Origin: Nocardia sp. NBC_01329
GTDB lineage: Bacteria > Actinomycetota > Actinomycetes > Mycobacteriales > Mycobacteriaceae
DNA: 64,000 nucleotides
Assembly (NCBI RefSeq): GCF_035956715.1
Contig: NZ_CP108381.1
Coordinates: forward strand, 5,922,001 to 5,986,000
Direction of reading: 5' to 3'
A program made the position numbers and the translations under genes. Below the pieces are notes generated by a model. That model saw only the letters and a program-made list of their open reading frames with translations, was not told the origin of the DNA and ran no database searches. Shown here one piece after another: positions 52,573 to 60,110 of this stretch (positions are counted from its first letter, which is position 1; every line of letters begins with the position of its first letter).

Positions 52573-53721
52573 TCAATTCTTCGGTGTCACATAGGGATTG
52601 GGTACCGTCGGCGGCAGCAGGGCCAGGGCCGATACGCGTTGCACCCCGCAGACCTGTAACAGGTCTACCAGCGTGGATCGGATCTGGGCGAAGACTACAT
52701 GCGCCGACAGACCGGCCCCCGCAACCAGCTCGGGGTGGGCCTGTTTGGCCACCGACCGCAACACCCGGGCGGCTTCGGCGCGGTCGGGTTGTTCGCCGGG
52801 GTCGGCCAGCAGCATGCGCCGGACCACATCCACGGCCGCGGCCAGTTGCTCCACTTCCTCGATCACGCCCGGATCGAGGATCTCGTCATCGCGCACCAGG
52901 GTCAGCGAACGACGCAGCAGCACCCGGATGTTGCGGACCGCGTTGTCCAACGGATCGGCGGCGGCGCGCAAACGCTCCAGCCGGCCACGGGAGTTCCAGT
53001 ACAGCGGCGATATGCGGCTCACCTCGCGCCCGCCCTCGAGCGATTTGCGCAGCGAATCCAGCTGCGCTTGGGTGGCCCGGACCGCGGTGAGCGCGGTGTG
53101 CAACTTGCTCGGGTCCTGTTCGAGCAGGCCGTGGGCGCCGTCGTTGAGCGATTTCGCCATCACACCCAGAATCGCTGCCGCCTGCTCCCGGGCGCGCCGC
53201 ACCGGATGCAACGGCAGCGCGGCGACGACCACCACCCCGACCAGGCCGCCGATCAGCGCGTCCACCATCCGCGACGGGCCGCCGCCGGTATCCGGTGGCA
53301 TGAGCGTGGCCACCAGTACGGCCGAACCCGACGCTTGGATACCGATGATGGCGCCGCCGTCGAGGAACACCGCCAGAGCCATGGCGATGGCCACCACCAG
53401 AGCGATCTGCCAGGCCCCGGTCCCCACCTGGGAGATGAACAGGTCGCCGACGCCGATGCCGACGGCGACCCCGACCACCAGTTCCAGCGATCGGCGCAGC
53501 CGCGCCCCGAACGCGGTTCCGATGGACACCACCGCGGCGGTCGGGGCGAAGAACGGTAGCGAGTGGCCGACCACGTCCTTGGCCAGGAACCAGGCCAGCG
53601 CCGCCGCCAGCGAGCACTGCAGAATCGGGATCGCCGAGAGCCGGAGCCTTTTCCAGGATCGCCGCATCCGGTCGACGCCCCTGGTCCGGGCTCGGGCCAC
53701 TCGGGAATTCGGGTCGATCAA
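52573..53721 (-). CDS. FUSC / aromatic-acid-exporter-like membrane protein
   Basis: The start is TTG 53721; a later start is possible. The 382-residue protein has about six N-terminal membrane helices with the FUSC pattern (CSLAAALAWFLAKDVVGH, FFAPTAAVVSIGTAFGARLR) and a C-terminal cytoplasmic helical domain (residues 180-370). It may be half of an AaeB-like efflux system or a dimer. It lies just downstream of the DUF3151 gene in the same direction with 14 bp between, so the two may share a transcript. Confidence 0.85.
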   Translation of the reverse strand: MIDPNSRVARARTRGVDRMRRSWKRLRLSAIPILQCSLAAALAWFLAKDVVGHSLPFFAPTAAVVSIGTAFGARLRRSLELVVGVAVGIGVGDLFISQVGTGAWQIALVVAIAMALAVFLDGGAIIGIQASGSAVLVATLMPPDTGGGPSRMVDALIGGLVGVVVVAALPLHPVRRAREQAAAILGVMAKSLNDGAHGLLEQDPSKLHTALTAVRATQAQLDSLRKSLEGGREVSRISPLYWNSRGRLERLRAAADPLDNAVRNIRVLLRRSLTLVRDDEILDPGVIEEVEQLAAAVDVVRRMLLADPGEQPDRAEAARVLRSVAKQAHPELVAGAGLSAHVVFAQIRSTLVDLLQVCGVQRVSALALLPPTVPNPYVTPKN

Positions 53722-53735
53722 TGCCGCTGTTTCGT

Positions 53736-54188
53736 TCAGCCCAGGCCGAGTTCGCCGGCTGCCCGCGGATCACAGTCCTCGAGCAGGTCCAGGCAGCGCG
53801 CGTATTCGTCGGATTCACCGACGGCTTTCGCGGCCCGGGCCAGCGCCGCCACACTGCGTAGGAAGCCCCGGTTGGGCTCGTGCTCCCACGGGACCGGGCC
53901 GAAACCCTTCCAGCCGTTGCGGCGCAGCAGATCGAGGCCACGGTGATAGCCGGTGCGGGCGAACGCGTAGGCGGCCACGACATCGTGGTTGATCGGTTCC
54001 GTGGCGTCGGCGGCCCGGTCCAACGCGGCTTCGGCCAGGGCCGCCCAGGCGATCGAGGCGGCGGGATTGTCGGCCGCCACCCGCACCGGGTCGGTGCCGG
54101 CGTCGAGCGCGTCCTCCGCCTCGTGTAGTTCAGGAAGGAGTACCGGTTGCGGTCCGAGCAGATCACCGAACGAGGTCATGGGCTTCAT
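53736..54188 (-). CDS. DUF3151 family protein
   Basis: ATG 54188 (MKPMTSFGDLLGPQPVLLPE) or ATG 54179 (MTSFGDLL) is the start; the very long frame upstream is antisense to another gene. The 150-residue soluble protein is largely alpha-helical and keeps the conserved segments NPAASIAWAALAEAAL, AYAFARTGYHRGLDLLRRNG and WKGFGPVPWEHEPNRGFLR. All known members are from actinobacteria, beside the same neighbour as here, and function is unknown. Confidence 0.93.
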   Translation of the reverse strand: MKPMTSFGDLLGPQPVLLPELHEAEDALDAGTDPVRVAADNPAASIAWAALAEAALDRAADATEPINHDVVAAYAFARTGYHRGLDLLRRNGWKGFGPVPWEHEPNRGFLRSVAALARAAKAVGESDEYARCLDLLEDCDPRAAGELGLG

Positions 54189-54264
54189 TGTGCACGGGTA
54201 TGGGGATTGCTCGATAGGCTGGCCATCTACATCACATTCTGTTCGCCAGCAACGAGGGGTATAG

Positions 54265-56298
54265 GTGTCGCACCCGACCGACGACAAGGAACCGATCCGC
54301 TCCGACTCCGGCGCATCCGCCGGAAGCGACTCCCGCGTGAGTTCTCCCGCCGCGGAGAAGCCGGAGCCGGCCGACGCCGGATCGCAGCCGTCGCGGGCAG
54401 CGGATGCGGCGGGCGACCCGGCCGCGACGGAGGCTCCCGATAACGGAGCGGGGGCCGCCGCCGAGCCGGGCGAGGGCGGCGATACACCGGCCGAGGCGCT
54501 CGTGCACGCGTCGAAGGAGCCGGGCGGTGAGCGGGCGGACGCGGTGGAACCAGATCGGGACGCGGAGTCCGGCGAGGACACCCCGGTGAGCACTGAGGAA
54601 TCGGATGAAACGGCGGCGGTAACCACCACCGGTGACGATTCACCCGCAGCGGAAACCGCCGAAGCGGAAGCGTCACCCACCGGTGCCGGCGCAGAACAGA
54701 CGGACGCCGAACAGACGGACGCCGAACAGACCGACGCCGACAGTCCGCCCGGCAGCGGTTCCGGACAGACCGGTGACGGTTCGCCCGGGGAAGGGACTGC
54801 CGACGTTTCCGCGGTGCTCAGCGAGCAGGACGCGGCATCCGGATCTTCCGGTACGGCACCGGTTTCCGCGGAAGATTCCGAGGCATCGGGCACGAAAGCC
54901 GATTCCGGTGACACCGGCACCGGGTCCCGCGACGAGAAGACCACCGAAGAGCGGGCCGCCGAGCCCGCCGTCGCAGGTGCGGCGGCCGCGGAAACGGCCG
55001 ACCGGAGTGACGAACCGGAAGCCGATACGACTGCGACTTCCGAAGCGGTCACCGAGAACGAAGCGGTTACCGAGAACGCCGACCCGCCCGGCGATGCCGA
55101 GGAGGCCGGTGCCGGAACCGCGGCGGTAGGGGCCGGGGACGACGTCACCGCCGAATCCGCCGTGCGCGGATCCGAGCAGGGCACCGAGGACACCGAAGGG
55201 GAGTCCGGGCCGGGTGACGCCGCCGCGGAAGCGGCGGAATCCGAGTCCACCGAGAAAGCATCGGACGCGGCGCAGACAGTCGGCCCGGCGGCTACGGACG
55301 CCACGGTCGAATTGGAAGTACCCGCCGAAGCGAAAACCGTCGTGATACCGAAAGCACAGCGTCCGGAGGAGGCGCCGACCGAATCCCTCTCGGTACGCAA
55401 ACCCGACCCGAACGCTACCGAGCGCATCGATATGAATCAGGTGCGCAAGGCCGCTCGCCCAGGGCCCAAACCGCCCGGCGGTCCGCAGAGACCGGCCCGC
55501 ACCGATCGGGTGGGTTCGGGTGCGCCGGGGCCGCTGTCGAAACCGCGCGGTACACCGCGTCCGCAGTCGGGGCCGAAACATCCCGGTCCGCAGGCGCCGA
55601 GCCGTCCGGATCAGCCCGCGCCGCAGCGGCCGAGCGGCCCCGCTCCCCAACCGCAGGGCGCCGGAAGTCCGCAGGGCGCGCCCCGGCCGGTCGGCGGTCC
55701 GGATCGGCCGCAGGCAGGGACGCAGCGTCCCGGTAGCGCGCCGTCACCGGCGGATATCAAACCGACCGTGGCCGAACAGCGGGTTGCGCAGTCACCGCAG
55801 TTCGGCGCTCCCGGGCAGATCGCGCAACCGCAACGGGTGGAGCCGGCTGCCGCGCCGGCCGGTTCGGCGAACAACCGGAAATGGCTGATCGCGGCGGGTG
55901 CCGCGGCAGCGGTCGTGATCGCGCTGATCGCGATCGTGGTCGGTGTCGGATCCGGTGACGATTCGCCACAGGGCCGGATCCGCGCGGCGATCGGTGATTA
56001 CGCCGGGGCGCTGGAGCGCGGTGACCTGGCCGGTCTGCGCGATGTGACCTGCGGTGGGCTGCACGACTACTACCAGGGGTTGTCCGAGGAGCAGTTCGCC
56101 GCGGTACATCAGCAATCCGTCGCAGGCGGCAGCATCCCGGATGTGACCAGCGTCGATGCTGTCCAGATCACCGATCGGACCGCTCTGGCGCAGGTGAGCG
56201 TGCAGACCGAGGCGGACCCGCAGACCACCCGAACCTTCGATCTGCAGGAGACCGACGGCGGCTGGAAGGTCTGCGATCCGCCTTCGGGCGCCTCGTAA
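54265..56298 (+). CDS. large acidic membrane protein with outer DUF4878-like domain
   Basis: GTG 54265 is preceded by GAGGGG. The 677-residue protein has a very long disordered cytoplasmic part: about 370 acidic Glu/Asp/Ala/Thr-rich residues including a tandem EQTDA triplet, then about 150 Pro/Gly/Gln/Arg-rich residues (KPRGTPRPQSGPKHPG). One membrane helix (WLIAAGAAAAVVIALIAIVV) follows and then a 100-residue outer domain like DUF4878 (GDYAGALERGDLAGLRDVTC). Its M. tuberculosis counterpart is much shorter, as I recall. Role unknown. Confidence 0.82.
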   Translation: MSHPTDDKEPIRSDSGASAGSDSRVSSPAAEKPEPADAGSQPSRAADAAGDPAATEAPDNGAGAAAEPGEGGDTPAEALVHASKEPGGERADAVEPDRDAESGEDTPVSTEESDETAAVTTTGDDSPAAETAEAEASPTGAGAEQTDAEQTDAEQTDADSPPGSGSGQTGDGSPGEGTADVSAVLSEQDAASGSSGTAPVSAEDSEASGTKADSGDTGTGSRDEKTTEERAAEPAVAGAAAAETADRSDEPEADTTATSEAVTENEAVTENADPPGDAEEAGAGTAAVGAGDDVTAESAVRGSEQGTEDTEGESGPGDAAAEAAESESTEKASDAAQTVGPAATDATVELEVPAEAKTVVIPKAQRPEEAPTESLSVRKPDPNATERIDMNQVRKAARPGPKPPGGPQRPARTDRVGSGAPGPLSKPRGTPRPQSGPKHPGPQAPSRPDQPAPQRPSGPAPQPQGAGSPQGAPRPVGGPDRPQAGTQRPGSAPSPADIKPTVAEQRVAQSPQFGAPGQIAQPQRVEPAAAPAGSANNRKWLIAAGAAAAVVIALIAIVVGVGSGDDSPQGRIRAAIGDYAGALERGDLAGLRDVTCGGLHDYYQGLSEEQFAAVHQQSVAGGSIPDVTSVDAVQITDRTALAQVSVQTEADPQTTRTFDLQETDGGWKVCDPPSGAS

Positions 56299-56371
56299 CC
56301 GTTCGATCAGCAGGAATACTCGGCGTACCTGCCCATTTCGGGCCGGGTGCCAGGTAGTCCTCGGCCTGTCG

Positions 56372-56415
56372 ATATCCCGTTCGTGCCCCGGCTCGACGCC
56401 GCACGAACGGGATAT
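56372..56415 (+). terminator. terminator after the acidic membrane protein
   Basis: ATATCCCGTTCGTGC and GCACGAACGGGATAT form a perfect 15-bp stem with a 14-nt loop, 74 nt past the stop codon. Confidence 0.8.
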
Positions 56416-56567
56416 GGGCGATTCCCATCCGCTGCCCGCCGACCGTGCCGAGGGTCAACTGCGATCACGCCCGCCGGGAGACCGTTACTCCACTGCCGGG
56501 CGGTCAGCCGGGCTATTCGTGGCAGCTCGATGAGGACGGCGACGGTGTGGCTTGTGAAGCGGGGTAG
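56416..56567 (+). pseudogene. remnant or orphan Excalibur (calcium-binding) domain
   Basis: The frame ending at TAG 56565-56567 reads VNCDHARRETVTPLPGGQ then PGYSWQLDEDGDGVACE, the Excalibur domain with its DxDxDGxxCE calcium loop. Upstream of it no signal peptide or start with a ribosome site is seen, and the preceding terminator hairpin separates it from the gene before. Only the last domain of an extracellular protein appears to be left. A GTG at 56445 could initiate a 40-residue peptide. Confidence 0.6.
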
Positions 56568-56676
56568 GGCAGGCAGCGCAGATCGGGAGGTCGGTGCGAA
56601 TCAGCCGGTACCCATCGGGCCGGGCATCGGTTACTCTGGCCGCTCGTCGAACACCCCGGGGGATGTGGAGGTGCGC

Positions 56677-56985
56677 ATGGCTACGAGATCCGCTGTTCGA
56701 TTCGCCGCCCTGGCGGCGATGTGCGCCGGAACGCTCCTGCTCGGGGCCTGCTCGGACAACGAGGGCACCGCCGTCCCGGTGGCCCCGGCCGCCGCGCAGC
56801 AGCAGTCGGAGACGCCGCAAGAACCGCAGTCGGAGACGCCGCAAGAACGCAGTATCCGCGTCCGCGACGAACTGACCCGGCTGGGTTGCGATACCAATTC
56901 CTGTATCCAGACCTATTTCGCGTGCGAGGACGGTCTGCTCGCCGGGGAGGCGTGCGAGTTCTACCGCACCCACCCGATGAAATAG
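56677..56985 (+). CDS. small lipoprotein
   Basis: GGAGG lies 5 nt before ATG 56677. The 102-residue protein has a signal peptide with lipobox LLLGAC and a mature part with the tandem QSETPQEP-QSETPQER and a compact ending containing four Cys (LGCDTNSCIQTYFACEDG, GEACEFYRTHP) that could form two disulfides. It should be a lipid-anchored surface protein. No family is recognised. Confidence 0.8.
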   Translation: MATRSAVRFAALAAMCAGTLLLGACSDNEGTAVPVAPAAAQQQSETPQEPQSETPQERSIRVRDELTRLGCDTNSCIQTYFACEDGLLAGEACEFYRTHPMK

Positions 56986-56990
56986 CGACC

Positions 56991-57020
56991 GAGCAGTCCA
57001 GCTATTCAACTGGACTGCTC
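56991..57020. terminator. terminator between lipoprotein and small membrane gene
   Basis: GAGCAGTCCAG-CTATTCAA-CTGGACTGCTC is a perfect 11-bp stem with an 8-nt loop, starting 6 nt past the lipoprotein stop and serving the convergent gene too. Confidence 0.85.
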
Positions 57021-57064
57021 TCCCGTCTCCTTGAGCCACGCTCGGACCCGAATCTGCGGACAGT

Positions 57065-57274
57065 TCAGGCCGCGTCCCGTTCCCGGTAGGGCCGGATGGT
57101 CTCCAGATCGCGGTGCATTCGCTCGAGGTCGTATCGGTTCGCCGAGTCGTCGGCAACCGAAGCCAGTGGTCGGTATCGTTCCAGCATCTCGGCGATCCGC
57201 GATTCGTGAACTATGTAGTCATAGGCGATGAAGCCGAATGTTCCCACTCCCACGAGTGCCACAAAGAGTGTCAT
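57065..57274 (-). CDS. small membrane protein divergent from MocR
   Basis: ATG 57274 (MTLFVALVGVGTFGFIAYDY) is chosen because the longer frame would run into the divergent gene. The 69-residue protein has one N-terminal membrane helix followed by a charged amphipathic part (MLERYRPLASVADDSANRY). It is divergent from the MocR regulator with 61 bp between and could be its target. Confidence 0.6.
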   Translation of the reverse strand: MTLFVALVGVGTFGFIAYDYIVHESRIAEMLERYRPLASVADDSANRYDLERMHRDLETIRPYRERDAA

Positions 57275-57291
57275 GTCTACAGCATCCACCG

Positions 57292-57332
57292 ACTGGACTT
57301 GCCGATAAAGAGCCAATCGCCTAATACTGGAC
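57292..57332. promoter_or_regulatory. direct-repeat operator candidate for MocR
   Basis: ACTGGAC occurs at 57292-57298 and 57326-57332, 34 bp apart start to start and in the same orientation, within the 61-bp divergent promoter region. MocR proteins such as GabR bind direct repeats. The second copy sits between TAATAC (57322) and the ATG of the regulator. Confidence 0.5.
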
Positions 57333-57335
57333 CTT

Positions 57336-58835
57336 ATGGCGACAAGAGTGATCGGCGCGACAGGACTGGCTCGCGATCTCGGGCACTGGCGTAACTCCGA
57401 CGGCACCGACGGCGCATCCCGCAAAGCCACCCGGCCCGCCTATCTCGCGCTGGCCGAGGGGATCCGCCTGTTGATCCACGACGGTCGCGCGCCCCTCGGG
57501 ATCGCCCTGCCCAGCGAACGCCATCTGGCCACCACCCTCGGCGTCAGCCGCACGACGGTCACCTCCACCTACGCGCTGCTGCGCGAGCACGGCTACCTCA
57601 TCACCCGACAGGGCTCCCGCAGCACCGTCGCGCTGCCGCCTGCCATCGCGCACGACGGCACCAGAGCCGCCCGCGGCATCCTGGCCACCATGTCCAACGG
57701 CTCCGCTCCGGCCGTGGACCTGACCTACGCCGCGATGACCGCGCCGCCGGAGATGGCAGAGGCATACTCGGTCGCACTCCAGGGCATACCGTCCTATCTG
57801 GGTACGCACGGAATGGATCCGGTGGGCATTCTGCCGTTGCGCGAGGCACTGGCCCGCCGCTATACCGAACGCGGACTGCCGACCGGTGCCGACCAGATCC
57901 TGGTGACCCTGGGCGCCCAGCACGGACTCCGATTGCTGCTCAACGTGCTGGCCACCACCGCCGGCCGGGTCCTCATCGACCATCCCACCTACCCCAACGC
58001 CATCGAGGCCATCCGGGATGTGGGGGCGCGCCCGGTTCCGGTTCCGCTGCGCCTGGAAGACCCGGCCAGCGCCTGGGATCTCGACGGCTTGCGCAGCGCC
58101 GCCCGGCAGACCGCGGCCTCACTGGCCTACCTGGTACCCGACCACAACAACCCCACCGGATTCCTGATGGACGACGCGGCCCGGGCGGAACTGGTCGCCA
58201 TCGCCCGCGATACCCGAATGCTGCTGATCATCGATGAATCCATGGCCGATCTGTCCCTCGGCACGGCGGCACCGGTGGCCCCGGTAGCGGCTTTCGCGAA
58301 AGGATCCGAGGTCGTCACCATCGGATCGGCATCCAAATCGTTCTGGGGCGGACTGCGCGTCGGCTGGATCCGGACCTCGGAATCGCTGATCACCCGGCTG
58401 CTCGGTATCCGTGCGACCGTCGACCTGGGTACTCCGGTGATGGATCAGCTGGCCGCGGTACACCTGCTGGAGAACGCGGACCCGATCCTCGACCGCCGCC
58501 GCGGGCAACTACGCAGCCAGCGGGAGGCGCTGCTGGCGGCGATGGCCGACGAACTCCCCGGCTGGTACGTACTTCCCGGAGTCGGCGGAATGTCGGTATG
58601 GGCGCAACTGCCGACCCCGGTTTCGACGGCGCTGGCGGCTACGGCGCCGAATCACGGAGTGCTGTTGGCGGCGGGTCCGCGGTTCGGCGTGCAGGGGGCG
58701 TTCGAACGTTTCCTGCGGCTTCCCTACACCAGCCCGGAACCCGAACTGCGGCGTGCGGTGACCGCCATCGCGACGGCCTACGCGACACTGGGGCCGCAGG
58801 TCGGCGATTCGCTCCAGCCGCTCACCTGCTACTGA
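57336..58835 (+). CDS. MocR/GabR-type regulator (GntR wHTH fused to PLP aminotransferase fold)
   Basis: The 499-residue protein has an N-terminal GntR winged helix (AEGIRLLIHDGRAPLGIALP, TTLGVSRTTVTSTYALLREHG) and a class I aminotransferase-like domain with DHNNPTGFLM, the ESMADL stretch and the PLP lysine in IGSASKSFWGGLRVGW. Such proteins sense PLP with an amine and regulate vitamin B6, GABA or transport genes. The likely target is the divergent small membrane gene or itself. TAATAC 8 nt before the ATG suggests a leaderless start. Confidence 0.93.
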   Translation: MATRVIGATGLARDLGHWRNSDGTDGASRKATRPAYLALAEGIRLLIHDGRAPLGIALPSERHLATTLGVSRTTVTSTYALLREHGYLITRQGSRSTVALPPAIAHDGTRAARGILATMSNGSAPAVDLTYAAMTAPPEMAEAYSVALQGIPSYLGTHGMDPVGILPLREALARRYTERGLPTGADQILVTLGAQHGLRLLLNVLATTAGRVLIDHPTYPNAIEAIRDVGARPVPVPLRLEDPASAWDLDGLRSAARQTAASLAYLVPDHNNPTGFLMDDAARAELVAIARDTRMLLIIDESMADLSLGTAAPVAPVAAFAKGSEVVTIGSASKSFWGGLRVGWIRTSESLITRLLGIRATVDLGTPVMDQLAAVHLLENADPILDRRRGQLRSQREALLAAMADELPGWYVLPGVGGMSVWAQLPTPVSTALAATAPNHGVLLAAGPRFGVQGAFERFLRLPYTSPEPELRRAVTAIATAYATLGPQVGDSLQPLTCY

Positions 58836-58874
58836 ATCCTCGGCCGCTCGGGTGGGCCCCGGAACTGTTCGGGC

Positions 58875-60110
58875 TCAGGTTGTTTCGGTGAGTGCCGCCG
58901 CCGCGCGGGCGATGGCTAGTTCCTCGTTCGTCGGTACCACCAGGACATCGACTTTCGCGTCCGGTGGGGAGATCCGGCGCGCGGTGCGCTCCCGCACAGT
59001 ATTGCGGTCCGGGTCGACAGCGATTCCGAACCGGGACAGACCGGCGAGGGCGTCGGCACGCACATCCGCGTTGTTCTCGCCCACTCCGGCCGTGAATGTG
59101 ATCACGTCGACCCCGCCGAGTTCGATCAGGTAAGCGCCGAGGTAGTGGCGTATGCGGTGGACATAGACGTCGTAGGCCAGCCGCGCCGCGGCGTCACCTT
59201 CACCGATGAGCCGCCGCAACTCCCGGAAATCGTTGACGCCGGCCAGACCGCGCAGACCCGACCCGCGGTTGAGCAGGCGATCGACACCGTTGATATCCAG
59301 ATGTGCGGTGCGCATGAGATGGAGGATGACCCCGGGATCCAGGTCGCCGGAGCGAGTGCCCATGACCAGGCCCTCCAGCGGGGTCAGCCCCATACTCGTA
59401 TCCACCGGCCGCCCGCCGCGCAACGCCGAGACCGAGGCGCCGTTACCGAGATGGAAGACGATCTGGCTGAGAGATTCGGGCGGGCGGCCCAGGAATTCGG
59501 CGGCACGCCCGGATACGTACTCGTGCGAGGTGCCGTGAAATCCGTAGCGGCGGATACCGTGCGCGGCGGCGACCCGCGCATCGATCGCATAGGTTTTCGC
59601 GGCATCCGGCAGACCGTGGAAGAACGCGGTATCGAACACCGCGACCTGCGGGACATCGGGCAGCAGAGTGCGTACCGCCTCGATACCCCGCACGTTCGCC
59701 GGATTGTGCAGCGGCGCCAAGGCCGACAGTTCATCGATCGTCGCCAGCACCCGGTCGTCGACCAGGGTGGGCTCGTAGAACACTTCACCGCCGTGCACGA
59801 CGCGATGCCCGACCGCGGTCACTCCCGCCGCGGTCAGGTCGTGACCGGTGGCGGCGAATTTCGCGAACGCCAGCCGCAACCCGGTCGTGTGGTCGGGAAT
59901 CGCGACCTGCTCGGTCGATGTCCGGCCATCGGTGGTGTGTTCGATCGCACCGCCGTCCTCGCCGATCCGCTCGACCAGGCCCGCCGCCGCGATCGTGCCC
60001 GAATCCGGGTCCAGCAGCTGGTACTTGATCGACGAGGAACCGGAATTGACCACCAGCACCAGGTTGCCGCCCACCACCGTCTCCTTCTCGCCGGACCGCG
60101 CCGCGGTCAC
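58875..60110 (-). CDS. ackA: acetate kinase
   Basis: GTG 60110 overlaps the pta stop by four bases (GTGA); a start up to 15 residues later is possible. The 411-residue protein has the family motifs LVLVVNSGSSSIKYQL, VGHRVVHGGEVF, RRYGFHGTSHEYV, FHLGNGASVSALRGGRPVD and TFTAGVGENN. It makes ATP and acetate from acetyl phosphate. It is translated together with pta. Its last gene end faces the MocR gene with 39 bp between. Confidence 0.97.
   Translation of the reverse strand: MTAARSGEKETVVGGNLVLVVNSGSSSIKYQLLDPDSGTIAAAGLVERIGEDGGAIEHTTDGRTSTEQVAIPDHTTGLRLAFAKFAATGHDLTAAGVTAVGHRVVHGGEVFYEPTLVDDRVLATIDELSALAPLHNPANVRGIEAVRTLLPDVPQVAVFDTAFFHGLPDAAKTYAIDARVAAAHGIRRYGFHGTSHEYVSGRAAEFLGRPPESLSQIVFHLGNGASVSALRGGRPVDTSMGLTPLEGLVMGTRSGDLDPGVILHLMRTAHLDINGVDRLLNRGSGLRGLAGVNDFRELRRLIGEGDAAARLAYDVYVHRIRHYLGAYLIELGGVDVITFTAGVGENNADVRADALAGLSRFGIAVDPDRNTVRERTARRISPPDAKVDVLVVPTNEELAIARAAAALTETT

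Noticed and set aside
53736..55427. A 563-residue version of the DUF3151 protein
   Set aside because: Most of it is antisense to the acidic membrane protein; the family begins at MTSFGDLL.
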